From Psychroflexus sediminis (GTDB lineage Bacteria > Bacteroidota > Bacteroidia > Flavobacteriales > Flavobacteriaceae): 64,000 nt of DNA. Positions 36,120 through 44,765 of this stretch are shown piece by piece. The stretch lies in assembly GCF_900099815.1 (NCBI RefSeq), contig NZ_FNCW01000004.1, positions 62,001 through 126,000 of the forward strand, given 5' to 3'. The notes beneath the pieces are model-generated. The model worked only from the letters and a program-made list of their open reading frames with translations. It did no database searches and had not been told where the DNA came from. The translations under genes were made by a program, and so were the position numbers. The first letter of the stretch is position 1; every line of letters starts with the position of its first letter.

Positions 36120-36938
36120 ATGATAATTACTAAGACCAGAGAAGAATTAAAGCTCATGCACGAAAGTGCGCAGATTGTCTCGAAAACCCTCGGGATGATT
36201 GCAAAAGAAGTAAAGCCAGGTGTTACAACCTTGCATCTCGATAAATTAGCAGAGGAATTTATAAGAGACCATGGAGCTGTTCCGGGATTTTTGGGTCTTT
36301 ATGATTTTCCAAACACCTTATGTGTAAGTCCAAATGCACAAGTTGTTCATGGTATCCCAAATAATAAACCCTTAGTAGAAGGAGATATTGTCTCCATAGA
36401 CTGTGGGGCTGTAAAAAATCAATATTACGGTGATCATGCTTACACTTTTGAAGTAGGTGAAGTTGACGATGATGTGAAAAAACTTATCAAAGTTACCAAA
36501 GCGTCACTTTACAAAGGAATTGCTCAATTTGTAGAGGGAAATAGGGTTGGAGATGTTGGTTATGCCATCCAAAAATATACAGAACAGCACGGCTATGGAG
36601 TCGTCAGAGAACTTGTAGGACATGGTTTAGGAAAAACAATGCACGAAGATCCTCAAATGCCCAATTATGGAAAAAGAGGAAGAGGCAAGAAATTTGTGGA
36701 AGGCATGACAGTTGCCATTGAACCTATGATAAATATGGGAACCAAACGCATAAAACAATTACCTGATGGATGGACAATTTTAACTTCAGATGGTAAGCCA
36801 AGCATCCACTTTGAACATGATGTGGCTCTGATAAACGGACAACCGAGACTGCTTTCTACTTTTGACTATGTACACGAAGCCTTAGGCATAAAAACCGATG
36901 AAGAAGACCCATTTAGGCTTGATATTTCTTTGTTATGA
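36120..36938 (+). CDS. map: Type I methionine aminopeptidase
   Basis: This 272-residue enzyme removes the N-terminal methionine from nascent proteins. The metal ligands are present: the first Asp in SIDCGA, the second in GDHAYTF, the His in VGHGLGKTMHE, a Glu in AIEPMINMG and a Glu in FEHDVAL. Its start follows the previous stop with no gap. It is the last gene of the gpmI-thioredoxin-HAD-map run. The 207-base region after it, up to the regulator gene, contains operator-like palindromes (see below). Confidence 0.95.
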   Translation: MIITKTREELKLMHESAQIVSKTLGMIAKEVKPGVTTLHLDKLAEEFIRDHGAVPGFLGLYDFPNTLCVSPNAQVVHGIPNNKPLVEGDIVSIDCGAVKNQYYGDHAYTFEVGEVDDDVKKLIKVTKASLYKGIAQFVEGNRVGDVGYAIQKYTEQHGYGVVRELVGHGLGKTMHEDPQMPNYGKRGRGKKFVEGMTVAIEPMINMGTKRIKQLPDGWTILTSDGKPSIHFEHDVALINGQPRLLSTFDYVHEALGIKTDEEDPFRLDISLL

Positions 36939-37068
36939 TATAGTGAATACGACGTAGTGAAAAAAAAGACTGAATCTAAATCTGTCTTTGCTTTGTCATT
37001 AGCAAAACCTTATACATTTCCCAATAAAATTTAAACTTAAAAATTTATCTCAAATTATTTTAAGCTTA

Positions 37069-37104
37069 TTTGTTTAAGTTTTAACTTCGTTTTTTAAACA
37101 AAGT
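37069..37104. promoter_or_regulatory. Nested inverted repeats before the carotenoid regulator (candidate operator)
   Basis: TTTGTTTAA (37069-37077) and TTAAACAAA (37096-37104) are perfect 9-bp arms. Nested between them are AAGTT (37076-37080) and AACTT (37085-37089). The site is centred about 35 bases before a promoter -7 box and is a plausible binding site for the dimeric MerR-type regulator encoded just downstream. That assignment is inference. Confidence 0.5.
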
Positions 37105-37120
37105 ATGATTATTATACCTA

Positions 37121-37128
37121 TTTTTGAC
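37121..37128 (+). promoter_or_regulatory. -7 box of the carotenoid operon
   Basis: TATTTTTG is an exact TAnnTTTG match, 17 bases before the ATG at 37146. It overlaps the region where an upstream TTG start would be read (37131), and so supports the ATG. No TTTG is seen at the -33 position, which fits a promoter that is controlled rather than strong. Confidence 0.5.
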
Positions 37129-37145
37129 TATTGTTAAATAATATC

Positions 37146-38045
37146 ATGGGAAACATTAAACAAAATTTCAGCATTAAAGATTTAGAATCGTTGAGCGGTA
37201 TTAAGGCACATACCATACGTATGTGGGAAAAGCGATACAGCGTTTTACAACCTGAACGTACAGAAACCAATATCAGAAATTATGGTGTCACCGGGCTTCA
37301 GAAAATTTTGAATATTGCGTTTTTAAATGAGAATGGTTACAAAATATCACGTATTTCCAAATTGGATGATAGTGAGATTTCGGAACTTGTACAAAGCATT
37401 ACGACGAGTAAAAGCAATTCGAACAGAGCCCTGAAATCTATGAAAGTGGCTATGATGAATTTCGACCAGCCCTTGTTTCTTAGGACATATGAAAATCTTC
37501 TGGTCAACAAAACTTTTTCTGAGATATATGAAGAGGTTTTTATTCCGCTCATGATCGAAATTGGAATGCTCTGGCAGGCTGGAACGATAACCCCTGCACA
37601 CGAGCAATTTATATCCAATTTGATTAAGCAGAAGTTATTTATCAATATCGAAAGCCTTCAAAAAGAACAGGCTTCCAAAACAGACAAAGTCTTTGTTTTG
37701 TTTCTACCTGATGAAGAGATTCATGACATCGGCTTGTTTTATGCCAATTATGAAATTTTATCCCATGGGTATAAAGTTATATTTCTTGGTCAAAGTCTGC
37801 CAATGAAAGATTTGACTTATCTTTCAACTTTGTACGACAATACGATTTTTGTAAGTTACCTAACTGTAAAACCTGATAATCTGACACAATACCTCGATGA
37901 CTTCAAGGAGCATATATGTCCTGATGGAAGATGTGAATACTGGTTACTAGGTCGAAAATCTATTGAATTATTAGAAAATAATACCAAACTTCCTGAAGGC
38001 ATCAGAGCATTTAGGGATATTTCAGAATTGTCATTAAATTTATAA
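37146..38045 (+). CDS. MerR family transcriptional regulator with cobalamin-binding-like domain (CarA/CarH/LitR type)
   Basis: This 299-residue protein has an N-terminal MerR helix-turn-helix (SGIKAHTIRMWEKRY, about residues 17-31), a helical B12_binding_2-like domain and a C-terminal B12-binding Rossmann domain. The cobalamin motif ExHxxG is present (Glu191, His193, Gly196). In the four-helix domain Trp143 and Glu153 fit the Wx9EH motif of CarH, but the last residue is Gln154, and the residue after the Trp is Gln144 where CarH has His. Light- and B12-dependent relatives repress carotenoid genes. crtI begins one base after its stop, so it is probably autoregulated. Confidence 0.87.
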   Translation: MGNIKQNFSIKDLESLSGIKAHTIRMWEKRYSVLQPERTETNIRNYGVTGLQKILNIAFLNENGYKISRISKLDDSEISELVQSITTSKSNSNRALKSMKVAMMNFDQPLFLRTYENLLVNKTFSEIYEEVFIPLMIEIGMLWQAGTITPAHEQFISNLIKQKLFINIESLQKEQASKTDKVFVLFLPDEEIHDIGLFYANYEILSHGYKVIFLGQSLPMKDLTYLSTLYDNTIFVSYLTVKPDNLTQYLDDFKEHICPDGRCEYWLLGRKSIELLENNTKLPEGIRAFRDISELSLNL

Positions 38046-38046
38046 C

Positions 38047-39504
38047 ATGAGTAAATCGATTGCAGTAATAGGCTCTGGCTTTTCATCATTGGCAGCGGCC
38101 TGTTATTTAGCCAAAAATGGCCATACCGTCGAAGTTTTTGAAAAAAATGAAAGCCTGGGAGGAAGGGCAAGACGCTTTAAACACGAAGGATTTACGTTTG
38201 ATATGGGACCGTCCTGGTATTGGATGCCTGATGTATTCGAACGTTTTTTTGCAGACTTCGGGAAAAAGCCTTCAGATTATTATGAACTGGACAAACTGGA
38301 CCCGGGTTACCAGGTAGTTTTTGAAGGTGGTGAAACCATTGAGATTGGAGATAGTTTAGAGAAAATCTATAAAATTTTTGACCGCGAGGAAAAAAACGGA
38401 GCCAAAAAGCTGAAAAAGTTTATAGACAATGCGCGTCATAATTATGACATAGCGATTAAAGACCTGGTTTATAAGCCAGGACTCTCTCCTTTAGAACTCG
38501 TCACCCCGAAAACCATATCAAAACTTGGTGAATTTTTCAGTACCGTTGATAAAGATGTTGAAAAGGAATTCAAGAATGAAAAGCTAAAGCAGATTTTAAA
38601 GTTTCCCGTTTTATTTTTGGGAGCTAAGCCCAGTGAAACGCCATCCTTTTATAATTTCATGAATTATGCAGATTTCGGCCTGGGGACCTGGCACCCGCGT
38701 GGTGGATTTCATGAAGTCATAGCGGCCATGGTTAAACTAGCCGAGTCTTTAGGTGTCAAATTGAATACCAATGCCAGTATCGATAAAATTTTAGTACAGG
38801 ATAAAACTGCAAAGGCTTTAGAAATAAATGGAGAGGTCCGAGAATTTGATACGATATTGTCTGGCGCGGATTACCATCATACGGAAACCTTGCTTGATTC
38901 TGAACACCGTCAATATTCTGAAGGCTACTGGAAGAAAAAAGTTTTTGCCCCCTCATCTTTACTGTTCTACATAGGATTTGATAAAAAGCTTGAAAACGTA
39001 CAACATCACAATTTGTTTTTCGATGTTGACTTCGATGAACATGCTAAGGACATTTATACCACTCCAAAGTGGCCGGATGAACCCCTATTCTACGCAAATT
39101 TCACATCTAAAACAGACCCAAGCACAGCACCTCCCGGACATGAAAATGGATTTTTCCTAGTCCCAATTGCTCCGGGCATAGAAGATACAGAAGAACTCAG
39201 AGAGACGTATTTTAACAAAATCATGACAAGGTTTGAATCGCTTACTAAACAGGAAGTTCAAAAAAATATTATATTTAAAAAGTCGTTTTGTGTGAATGAC
39301 TTTGTGAAAGATTATAATTCATACAAAGGAAATGCTTACGGTATGGCAAACACCTTGTTACAAACCGCCTTTTTGAGGCCAAAATTGAAGAGTAAAAAAG
39401 TAAAAAACTTATATTTCACAGGGCAGCTTACAGTTCCGGGGCCAGGTGTTCCACCAGCATTGATTTCAGGTAAATTGGTATCTGAATTAATTGAAAAACA
39501 TTAA
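38047..39504 (+). CDS. crtI: Phytoene desaturase CrtI
   Basis: This 485-residue FAD-dependent desaturase converts phytoene towards lycopene. The dinucleotide-binding motif AVIGSGFSSLAAACYLA lies at the N-terminus, followed by FEKNESLGGRARRF. The C-terminal motif YFTGQLTVPGPGVPPALISGK is diagnostic of the CrtI family. It is one base after the MerR gene and five bases before the likely crtB start. A second member of the same superfamily lies at 40800. Confidence 0.95.
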   Translation: MSKSIAVIGSGFSSLAAACYLAKNGHTVEVFEKNESLGGRARRFKHEGFTFDMGPSWYWMPDVFERFFADFGKKPSDYYELDKLDPGYQVVFEGGETIEIGDSLEKIYKIFDREEKNGAKKLKKFIDNARHNYDIAIKDLVYKPGLSPLELVTPKTISKLGEFFSTVDKDVEKEFKNEKLKQILKFPVLFLGAKPSETPSFYNFMNYADFGLGTWHPRGGFHEVIAAMVKLAESLGVKLNTNASIDKILVQDKTAKALEINGEVREFDTILSGADYHHTETLLDSEHRQYSEGYWKKKVFAPSSLLFYIGFDKKLENVQHHNLFFDVDFDEHAKDIYTTPKWPDEPLFYANFTSKTDPSTAPPGHENGFFLVPIAPGIEDTEELRETYFNKIMTRFESLTKQEVQKNIIFKKSFCVNDFVKDYNSYKGNAYGMANTLLQTAFLRPKLKSKKVKNLYFTGQLTVPGPGVPPALISGKLVSELIEKH

Positions 39505-39508
39505 AGCA

Positions 39509-40348
39509 ATGAAATCATTATTTGATACAGTTTCCAGAGATTGCAGTAAGTTGGTTACCAATTCTTACAGTACTTCTTTTTCTATAGCTACAAAACTGCT
39601 CGCTCCTTCCATAAGACAGGATATCTACAATATATATGGCTTTGTAAGGTTTGCAGATGAGATTGTAGATACCTTTCATGAGTATGATAAATCAAAACTT
39701 TTTAAAAGTTTCCAGACTGAAATGTATGAAGCCATCGACCAGAAAATAAGCCTGAATCCCATTTTGAACAGCTTTCAGGAAACTGTACATAAATACAATA
39801 TAGATGCTCATTTGTATGAATCGTTTATGGATAGTATGGAAAAAGACTTGCATAAATCCATTTATCTGACTCAGGAAGAATATGAAGCTTATATTTACGG
39901 AAGCGCCGATGTTGTTGGGTTGATGTGCCTTAAAGTTTTTGTAAAAGGCGATGAGGAAGCTTACGAAAGTTTGAAAAATGACGCTATGCGTTTGGGTTCT
40001 GCCTTCCAGAAAGTAAATTTTTTAAGAGATCTAAAGGCAGACTGTGAAGAACTGGAGAGGTCTTATTTTCCTAATGCAGACTTGAACTGTCTGGATGAAG
40101 AAACAAAATCAAACATTATTTCTGAAATCGATGCCGATTTTGAGGCTGGCTTAAGAGGCATAGGAAAATTACCGGTAGAAGCAAAATTAGGGGTATATAC
40201 CGCTTATATTTATTACTCCAAATTGCTTCAAAAATTAAAGAATACACCTTCACTTGAAATTAAAAGCAGGAGAATACGAGTTCCTAATTATCAAAAAGCT
40301 AGTTTGCTGGCGAAATCTTACATTTCTTGTAGATTTAATTTAGTTTAA
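39509..40348 (+). CDS. crtB: Phytoene synthase CrtB
   Basis: This 279-residue enzyme condenses two geranylgeranyl diphosphates to phytoene. Both Asp-rich motifs are present: FADEIVDTF near residue 45 and LRDLKADCEELER in the second half. The start is the ATG at 39509 (MKSLFDTVSRDC), four bases after the crtI stop. An in-frame TTG at 39491 inside crtI is less likely. The head of the core pathway is therefore crtI-crtB in this order. Confidence 0.95.
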   Translation: MKSLFDTVSRDCSKLVTNSYSTSFSIATKLLAPSIRQDIYNIYGFVRFADEIVDTFHEYDKSKLFKSFQTEMYEAIDQKISLNPILNSFQETVHKYNIDAHLYESFMDSMEKDLHKSIYLTQEEYEAYIYGSADVVGLMCLKVFVKGDEEAYESLKNDAMRLGSAFQKVNFLRDLKADCEELERSYFPNADLNCLDEETKSNIISEIDADFEAGLRGIGKLPVEAKLGVYTAYIYYSKLLQKLKNTPSLEIKSRRIRVPNYQKASLLAKSYISCRFNLV

Positions 40349-40352
40349 GAAT

Positions 40353-40796
40353 ATGGATATATTGATTTGGATTGTTGTGTTTTTAGCAACATTTTTGGGA
40401 ATGGAGTTTATGGCATGGTTCACGCACAAATATGTCATGCATGGCTTTTTATGGGTTCTCCATAAAGATCACCATCATAAAAATCATAAGAGCTGGTGGG
40501 AACGCAACGATTTGTTTTTTGTGTTTTACGCCGTGGTAAGCATGTATTTTTTTATGGTCGCAGAGTTTCAGTTTGCAGTGGCTATCGGAGCCGGCATTGC
40601 AGGCTATGGCTTAGCTTATTTTCTGGTTCATGACATTTTTATCCATCAGCGCTTTAAATTATTTCGCAAAGCCGACCACTGGTATGCCAAGGGCATAAGA
40701 CGTGCTCATAAAATTCATCACAAACATTTAGGCAAAGAAGACGGAGAGTGCTTTGGTATGCTCATACCACCCGCCAAATTTCTTAAAAACAAATAG
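40353..40796 (+). CDS. crtZ: Beta-carotene hydroxylase CrtZ (sterol desaturase family)
   Basis: This 147-residue di-iron membrane hydroxylase adds 3-hydroxyl groups to beta-ionone rings. All four His motifs are seen: HKYVMH, HKDHHH, HDIFIH and HKIHH. About four hydrophobic segments lie between them. It is 4 bases after crtB and 3 before the second desaturase gene. Confidence 0.93.
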   Translation: MDILIWIVVFLATFLGMEFMAWFTHKYVMHGFLWVLHKDHHHKNHKSWWERNDLFFVFYAVVSMYFFMVAEFQFAVAIGAGIAGYGLAYFLVHDIFIHQRFKLFRKADHWYAKGIRRAHKIHHKHLGKEDGECFGMLIPPAKFLKNK

Positions 40797-40799
40797 AAG

Positions 40800-42269
40800 A
40801 TGATATCAAAAGCTGCAGTTGTTGGTTCCGGTATCGCCGGAATTGCTTCAGCATTAAGGCTCAAAGCCAAAGGATACGACGTCGAAGTTTTTGAACAAAA
40901 CAACTACACCGGAGGAAAACTTCACAGTTTCCGGAGAGGCGAATATAGATTTGATTACGGTCCATCATTATTCACTATGCCTCACTTGGTCGATGAATTG
41001 TTCGGGCTTTTTGATAAAAATCCTGAATCCTACTTTCAGTACAAAAGAAAAGAAAGCATTTGCAATTATTTCTGGGAAGATGGTCAGCGGTTTCAGGTGA
41101 AAGCCGATAAGGAGAAATTCATAGAAGAGGCTTCTGAAGCATTTGATGAACCCGCCAAACACCTCAGCGATTATCTTCAAAGCACACAAGACAAATATGA
41201 GCTCACCTCGAGCTTGTTCTTAGAAAAGTCACTTCACAAGTTTAGCACCTATCTTTCAAAGGATACGGTAAAAGCAATTTTAAATTTGAGCAAGTTACAC
41301 CTGGACAACAGTCTCAATGAGGTGAATGAAAACTATTTTGACCATCCTAAACTCGTTCAGCTTTTCAACAGGTTTGCGACTTACAATGGTTCTTCTCCCT
41401 ACAAGACCCCCGGCATCATGTCTATGATTCCTCATTTGGAAATGAACTACGGTGCTTTTATTCCAAAACACGGCATGCACGATATCTCTCAAAGTCTTAC
41501 TCAGCTGGCTAAAGAGGTAGGAATAGATTTTCACCTCAGTCAACAAGTGGATGAAATTCTTTACGAAAACGGAAAAATCAAAGGTCTACAGGTAAATCAG
41601 GAAAAAAAGGAGTTTGATTTGATAGTTTGCAATATGGATGTATACTCCGCCTACTCTTCTTTGCTAAGAAAAGCTACACCCCCAAAAAAGACCTTGGAGC
41701 AGGAACGTTCGAGTTCAGCACTGATATTTTACTGGGGAATCAATAAAAAATTTAAAGACCTTGACTTACACAATATCCTCTTTACAGAAGATTACGAAAA
41801 GGAATTCGATCATCTTTTCAACAAAAAATACTTTACAGACGACCCTACGGTCTATATCAATATCACTTCTAAGGACGTGGAAGCGGATGCTCCAGAGGGT
41901 TCTGAAAACTGGTTTGTCATGGTCAATGCTCCTACAAACTGTGGCCAGGACTGGGCTGCGCAAACCACGTATATCAGAGAAAAAGTGATTGCAAAAATCA
42001 ACACCTGCCTCGGTATCCAAATTGAAGATCATATTGAAGTTGAACATGTAGAAACTCCTGAAAGCATCGAAGCGGCTACCTCGTCTTTTCAAGGTTCGCT
42101 GTATGGAACCTCAAGCAATAACAAATTCGCCGCTTTTTTAAGGCATCCAAACTTTAGTTCCAAGATAAAAAACCTATACTTTTGCGGCGGAAGTGTTCAT
42201 CCCGGCGGTGGTATCCCTTTGTGTTTACTCTCTGCTAAAATCGTTTCCGATTTAGTTTCACCAGCTTAA
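40800..42269 (+). CDS. crtD: CrtI-family carotenoid desaturase, probable 1'-hydroxycarotenoid 3',4'-desaturase CrtD
   Basis: This 489-residue FAD-dependent protein of the CrtI superfamily has AVVGSGIAGIASALRL and FEQNNYTGGKLHSFRRG at the N-terminus and YFCGGSVHPGGGIPLCLLSAK near the C-terminus. Since crtI is already present and cruF is adjacent, the best reading is CrtD, which introduces the 3',4' double bond after hydration of the psi end, as in flavobacterial myxol pathways. The exact activity is inferred from context, not from a diagnostic residue. Confidence 0.82.
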   Translation: MISKAAVVGSGIAGIASALRLKAKGYDVEVFEQNNYTGGKLHSFRRGEYRFDYGPSLFTMPHLVDELFGLFDKNPESYFQYKRKESICNYFWEDGQRFQVKADKEKFIEEASEAFDEPAKHLSDYLQSTQDKYELTSSLFLEKSLHKFSTYLSKDTVKAILNLSKLHLDNSLNEVNENYFDHPKLVQLFNRFATYNGSSPYKTPGIMSMIPHLEMNYGAFIPKHGMHDISQSLTQLAKEVGIDFHLSQQVDEILYENGKIKGLQVNQEKKEFDLIVCNMDVYSAYSSLLRKATPPKKTLEQERSSSALIFYWGINKKFKDLDLHNILFTEDYEKEFDHLFNKKYFTDDPTVYINITSKDVEADAPEGSENWFVMVNAPTNCGQDWAAQTTYIREKVIAKINTCLGIQIEDHIEVEHVETPESIEAATSSFQGSLYGTSSNNKFAAFLRHPNFSSKIKNLYFCGGSVHPGGGIPLCLLSAKIVSDLVSPA

Positions 42270-42278
42270 GCCCAGCTC

Positions 42279-42923
42279 ATGAAAAGCCTGTTTAGCGAAA
42301 AGAAATATGTGTTCATTGCCATTGGTATACTATGGCTTTTTCATATCTCAGGAATCATAGGTATTAGTTTAGGTTTTCAAGACTGGTTTGCAAGCAGGAC
42401 TGCACTCAACCTGCTGATTATGTTTATGGCCCTGATTTTTTTCTTCCCGATGGACACCCTCAAAAAATGGGCTTTCTTTTTTCTCTTTGGTCTGTCAGGA
42501 GTCTTTGTCGAATACCTGGGCGTTACATTCGGTTTATTTTTTGGGGAATATGCTTACGGAGATAACTTCGGGCCCAAAATTTCGGGTGTTCCCCTGCTGA
42601 TTGGCATAAACTGGGCCATGCTTACCTTTATATGTGGTGCTGTTGCCAACAAATTATCGGATAATATTTTTCTGAAGTCGTTACTGGGAACATTCATGAT
42701 GCTGTTATTGGATCTATTCATGGAAAAGATTGCGCCTATTTTTGATTTTTGGGAATTTACCGGCGGCTATGCTCCGGTGGATAATTATATCGCCTGGGGT
42801 ATCATCTCTTTTATCTTTCTCCTGATCTTTCATTTTGCTAAAATTAAGGGGAATTTTCTGATTTCCTTTCACCTCTATCTGGTTCAACTCGTATTTTTTA
42901 TCTATTTCTATGTCTACTATTAA
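42279..42923 (+). CDS. cruF: Carotenoid 1',2'-hydratase CruF
   Basis: This 214-residue membrane protein has about seven hydrophobic segments and resembles the CruF/DUF422 carotenoid hydratase family; VEYLGVTFGLFFGEYAYG and PLLIGINWAML are its conserved blocks. CruF adds water to the acyclic psi end of a monocyclic carotenoid, giving the 1'-hydroxyl. It is flanked by crtD and crtY; its last 14 bases overlap crtY. Confidence 0.85.
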   Translation: MKSLFSEKKYVFIAIGILWLFHISGIIGISLGFQDWFASRTALNLLIMFMALIFFFPMDTLKKWAFFFLFGLSGVFVEYLGVTFGLFFGEYAYGDNFGPKISGVPLLIGINWAMLTFICGAVANKLSDNIFLKSLLGTFMMLLLDLFMEKIAPIFDFWEFTGGYAPVDNYIAWGIISFIFLLIFHFAKIKGNFLISFHLYLVQLVFFIYFYVYY

Positions 42924-44070
42924 ATATGATTATATCATCGTAGGAGCTGGTGCAGCAGGATTGAATCTTGCCCTCGCCATGGCTGCTGATGCTTTTTTTG
43001 AAGACAAATCTATTCTGATTTTAGATAAAGATGCCAAAGACAAAAACGACAGAACCTGGAGTTTCTGGGAAAAAGGCACAGGGAATTGGGATAACATCAT
43101 CTCCAAATCCTGGGACAAAGGGCTCGTGAAGGCTAATGGAGAATATATTCCTCTCAATCTGAAGAAATACAGGTATAAGACCCTAAGGTCAGCTGACTTT
43201 TACGATCACGCCAAAAAAACACTCCCAGAACCTAACTTCACCTGGAAAACTGAGCAGGTTCAAAAAATCATGCAGGCCGATGAAGCTGCTGTGGTGATTA
43301 CCGATCAACAAAAATATAAAGCCAACTTGGTGTTCGATTCTCGAGTTCCGATGAGTTACTCAATAAAAGACGACAGTTATCTCAATATTGCCCAGCATTT
43401 CAAAGGGTGGATTATAGAAACTGAAAAACCTGTTTTCGATGACTCCATGTTCACGATGATGGACTTCGATTTGAAAGATGGGGAAAGCACAAGTTTTACT
43501 TACATCTTACCTTTCTCACCTAACAGAGCTCTTGTAGAATTTACTTACTTCAGTCCTGATGTGGTCGAGGAATCGACTTACGATGACTACTTAAAAAAAT
43601 ACATTTCGGAACATCTTCAGACTGATAGCTACACCATACTTGAAACCGAAAAAGGCATTATTCCGATGACTAATTTTCCTTTTGAAGATTATAACCAGAA
43701 ACATATCATCAAAATCGGTACTGCAGGGGGTTGGGTTAAAGCTTCTTCGGGATATTCGTTTAAGAATTGCGAACGCAAAAGTCAAAACATCATCAAATTT
43801 CTGAAATCGAAACAGGAGTTTTATAAAGATTCAACGCCGGTTAAATACAAGCATTACGACAAAATATTTCTGGAAGTTCTTACCAAAGAAAATCACTTTG
43901 GAGAAGAGTTATTTTATAGAATGTATAAAAACAATTCTATTCAGACGATCTTCAGGTTTCTGGATGAAAAGTCCTCTTTTCAGGAGGATTTAAAAATTAT
44001 CATGAACTTAAGTTCCTCCCCTTTTATCAAGGGATTTATGAGGCATTTAAAAAGTGGGTTCAATACTTAG
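42910..44070 (+). CDS. crtY: Lycopene beta-cyclase CrtY
   Basis: This 386-residue flavoprotein cyclises the ends of lycopene. The N-terminal Rossmann motif IIVGAGAAGLNLALAMA, the diagnostic DRTWSFW and the later GTAGGWVKASSGYSF are present. The ATG at 42910 lies inside cruF. Its TAG stop overlaps the stop of the convergent crtA-family gene by two bases, so the two genes meet end to end. Confidence 0.92.
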   Translation: MSTIKYDYIIVGAGAAGLNLALAMAADAFFEDKSILILDKDAKDKNDRTWSFWEKGTGNWDNIISKSWDKGLVKANGEYIPLNLKKYRYKTLRSADFYDHAKKTLPEPNFTWKTEQVQKIMQADEAAVVITDQQKYKANLVFDSRVPMSYSIKDDSYLNIAQHFKGWIIETEKPVFDDSMFTMMDFDLKDGESTSFTYILPFSPNRALVEFTYFSPDVVEESTYDDYLKKYISEHLQTDSYTILETEKGIIPMTNFPFEDYNQKHIIKIGTAGGWVKASSGYSFKNCERKSQNIIKFLKSKQEFYKDSTPVKYKHYDKIFLEVLTKENHFGEELFYRMYKNNSIQTIFRFLDEKSSFQEDLKIIMNLSSSPFIKGFMRHLKSGFNT

Positions 44071-44750
44071 GGCTTTAACACTACTCTGTTCTGAAGCCGG
44101 AATCTCGAAAAGAGTTCTTCACTGTACCAGTCCAGCGTTCTGGTTTTTTGAATGGCTTTGATATGTTCATGACTTTGATAAGCATAAGCCTGAAGACTTT
44201 CCATATTTTTCCAAATACTGAACGTAGCCATTTCTACAAATGGTAATTCCCCAAATCCTTTAGTATACACCAGACCTTTCGCGTTTTCCAGGGGTTTTTG
44301 AGACTCGGGAACAAATTTCCAGAATTTTAAGAGCTGGCTGGTTTTAATACTGGCTCTGGTAATCACCGCAATTTGATCTTCCTCACCAATGTTTTTAGGC
44401 TGAACCGACGACTGAAAGGGGTTTTTACCATTCCACAAGCCTCTGGCCTGAATACTTTCCAGGTAAAGCACTTCCATCTTCTGAGTATGCTTCAGATACA
44501 CATCGCTCAGGGGATGAGTTTCAAAAAAATCTTCAGCGAAGCTTCTATCCTCCCACACCTGTAAAACAGCGTACACATTCCAGTCTGGTAATGGATTGAA
44601 ATTTTCCTTTCCACTGCCCAGTAATTTATAAAAACTCAGCCCTTTAACGGATTTCATATAGCGATGACCAAATTGCATCATGGACAAGGCCCAGAATTTA
44701 TCAGTGAATCCCTGGTAAGTTAAAATTGTAAGTGTGGTGATTTGAGACAT
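44067..44750 (-). CDS. crtA: CrtA-family (spheroidene monooxygenase-like) carotenoid oxygenase, probable 2'-hydroxylase
   Basis: This 227-residue protein matches the CrtA family: FWALSMMQFGHRYMK near the N-terminus, a central VAVLQVWEDR-like block (YAVLQVWEDRSFAEDFF), and a C-terminal TLDWYSEELFSRFR. In marine flavobacteria, CrtA-type enzymes have been linked to 2'-hydroxylation of saproxanthin to myxol, which would complete this cluster. It is the only cluster gene on the minus strand. It must have its own promoter, upstream of 44750, where a long inverted repeat lies. Confidence 0.82.
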   Translation of the reverse strand: MSQITTLTILTYQGFTDKFWALSMMQFGHRYMKSVKGLSFYKLLGSGKENFNPLPDWNVYAVLQVWEDRSFAEDFFETHPLSDVYLKHTQKMEVLYLESIQARGLWNGKNPFQSSVQPKNIGEEDQIAVITRASIKTSQLLKFWKFVPESQKPLENAKGLVYTKGFGELPFVEMATFSIWKNMESLQAYAYQSHEHIKAIQKTRTLDWYSEELFSRFRLQNRVVLKP

Positions 44751-44765
44751 AAACTATAAAACATT

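Noticed and set aside
36941-36961. Direct repeat TAGTGAA after map
   Set aside because: Two short copies only, no stem or known site; probably chance in AT-rich DNA.
39491-39508. Alternative TTG start for crtB inside the end of crtI
   Set aside because: The ATG at 39509 gives the usual CrtB N-terminus and follows the crtI stop by four bases.
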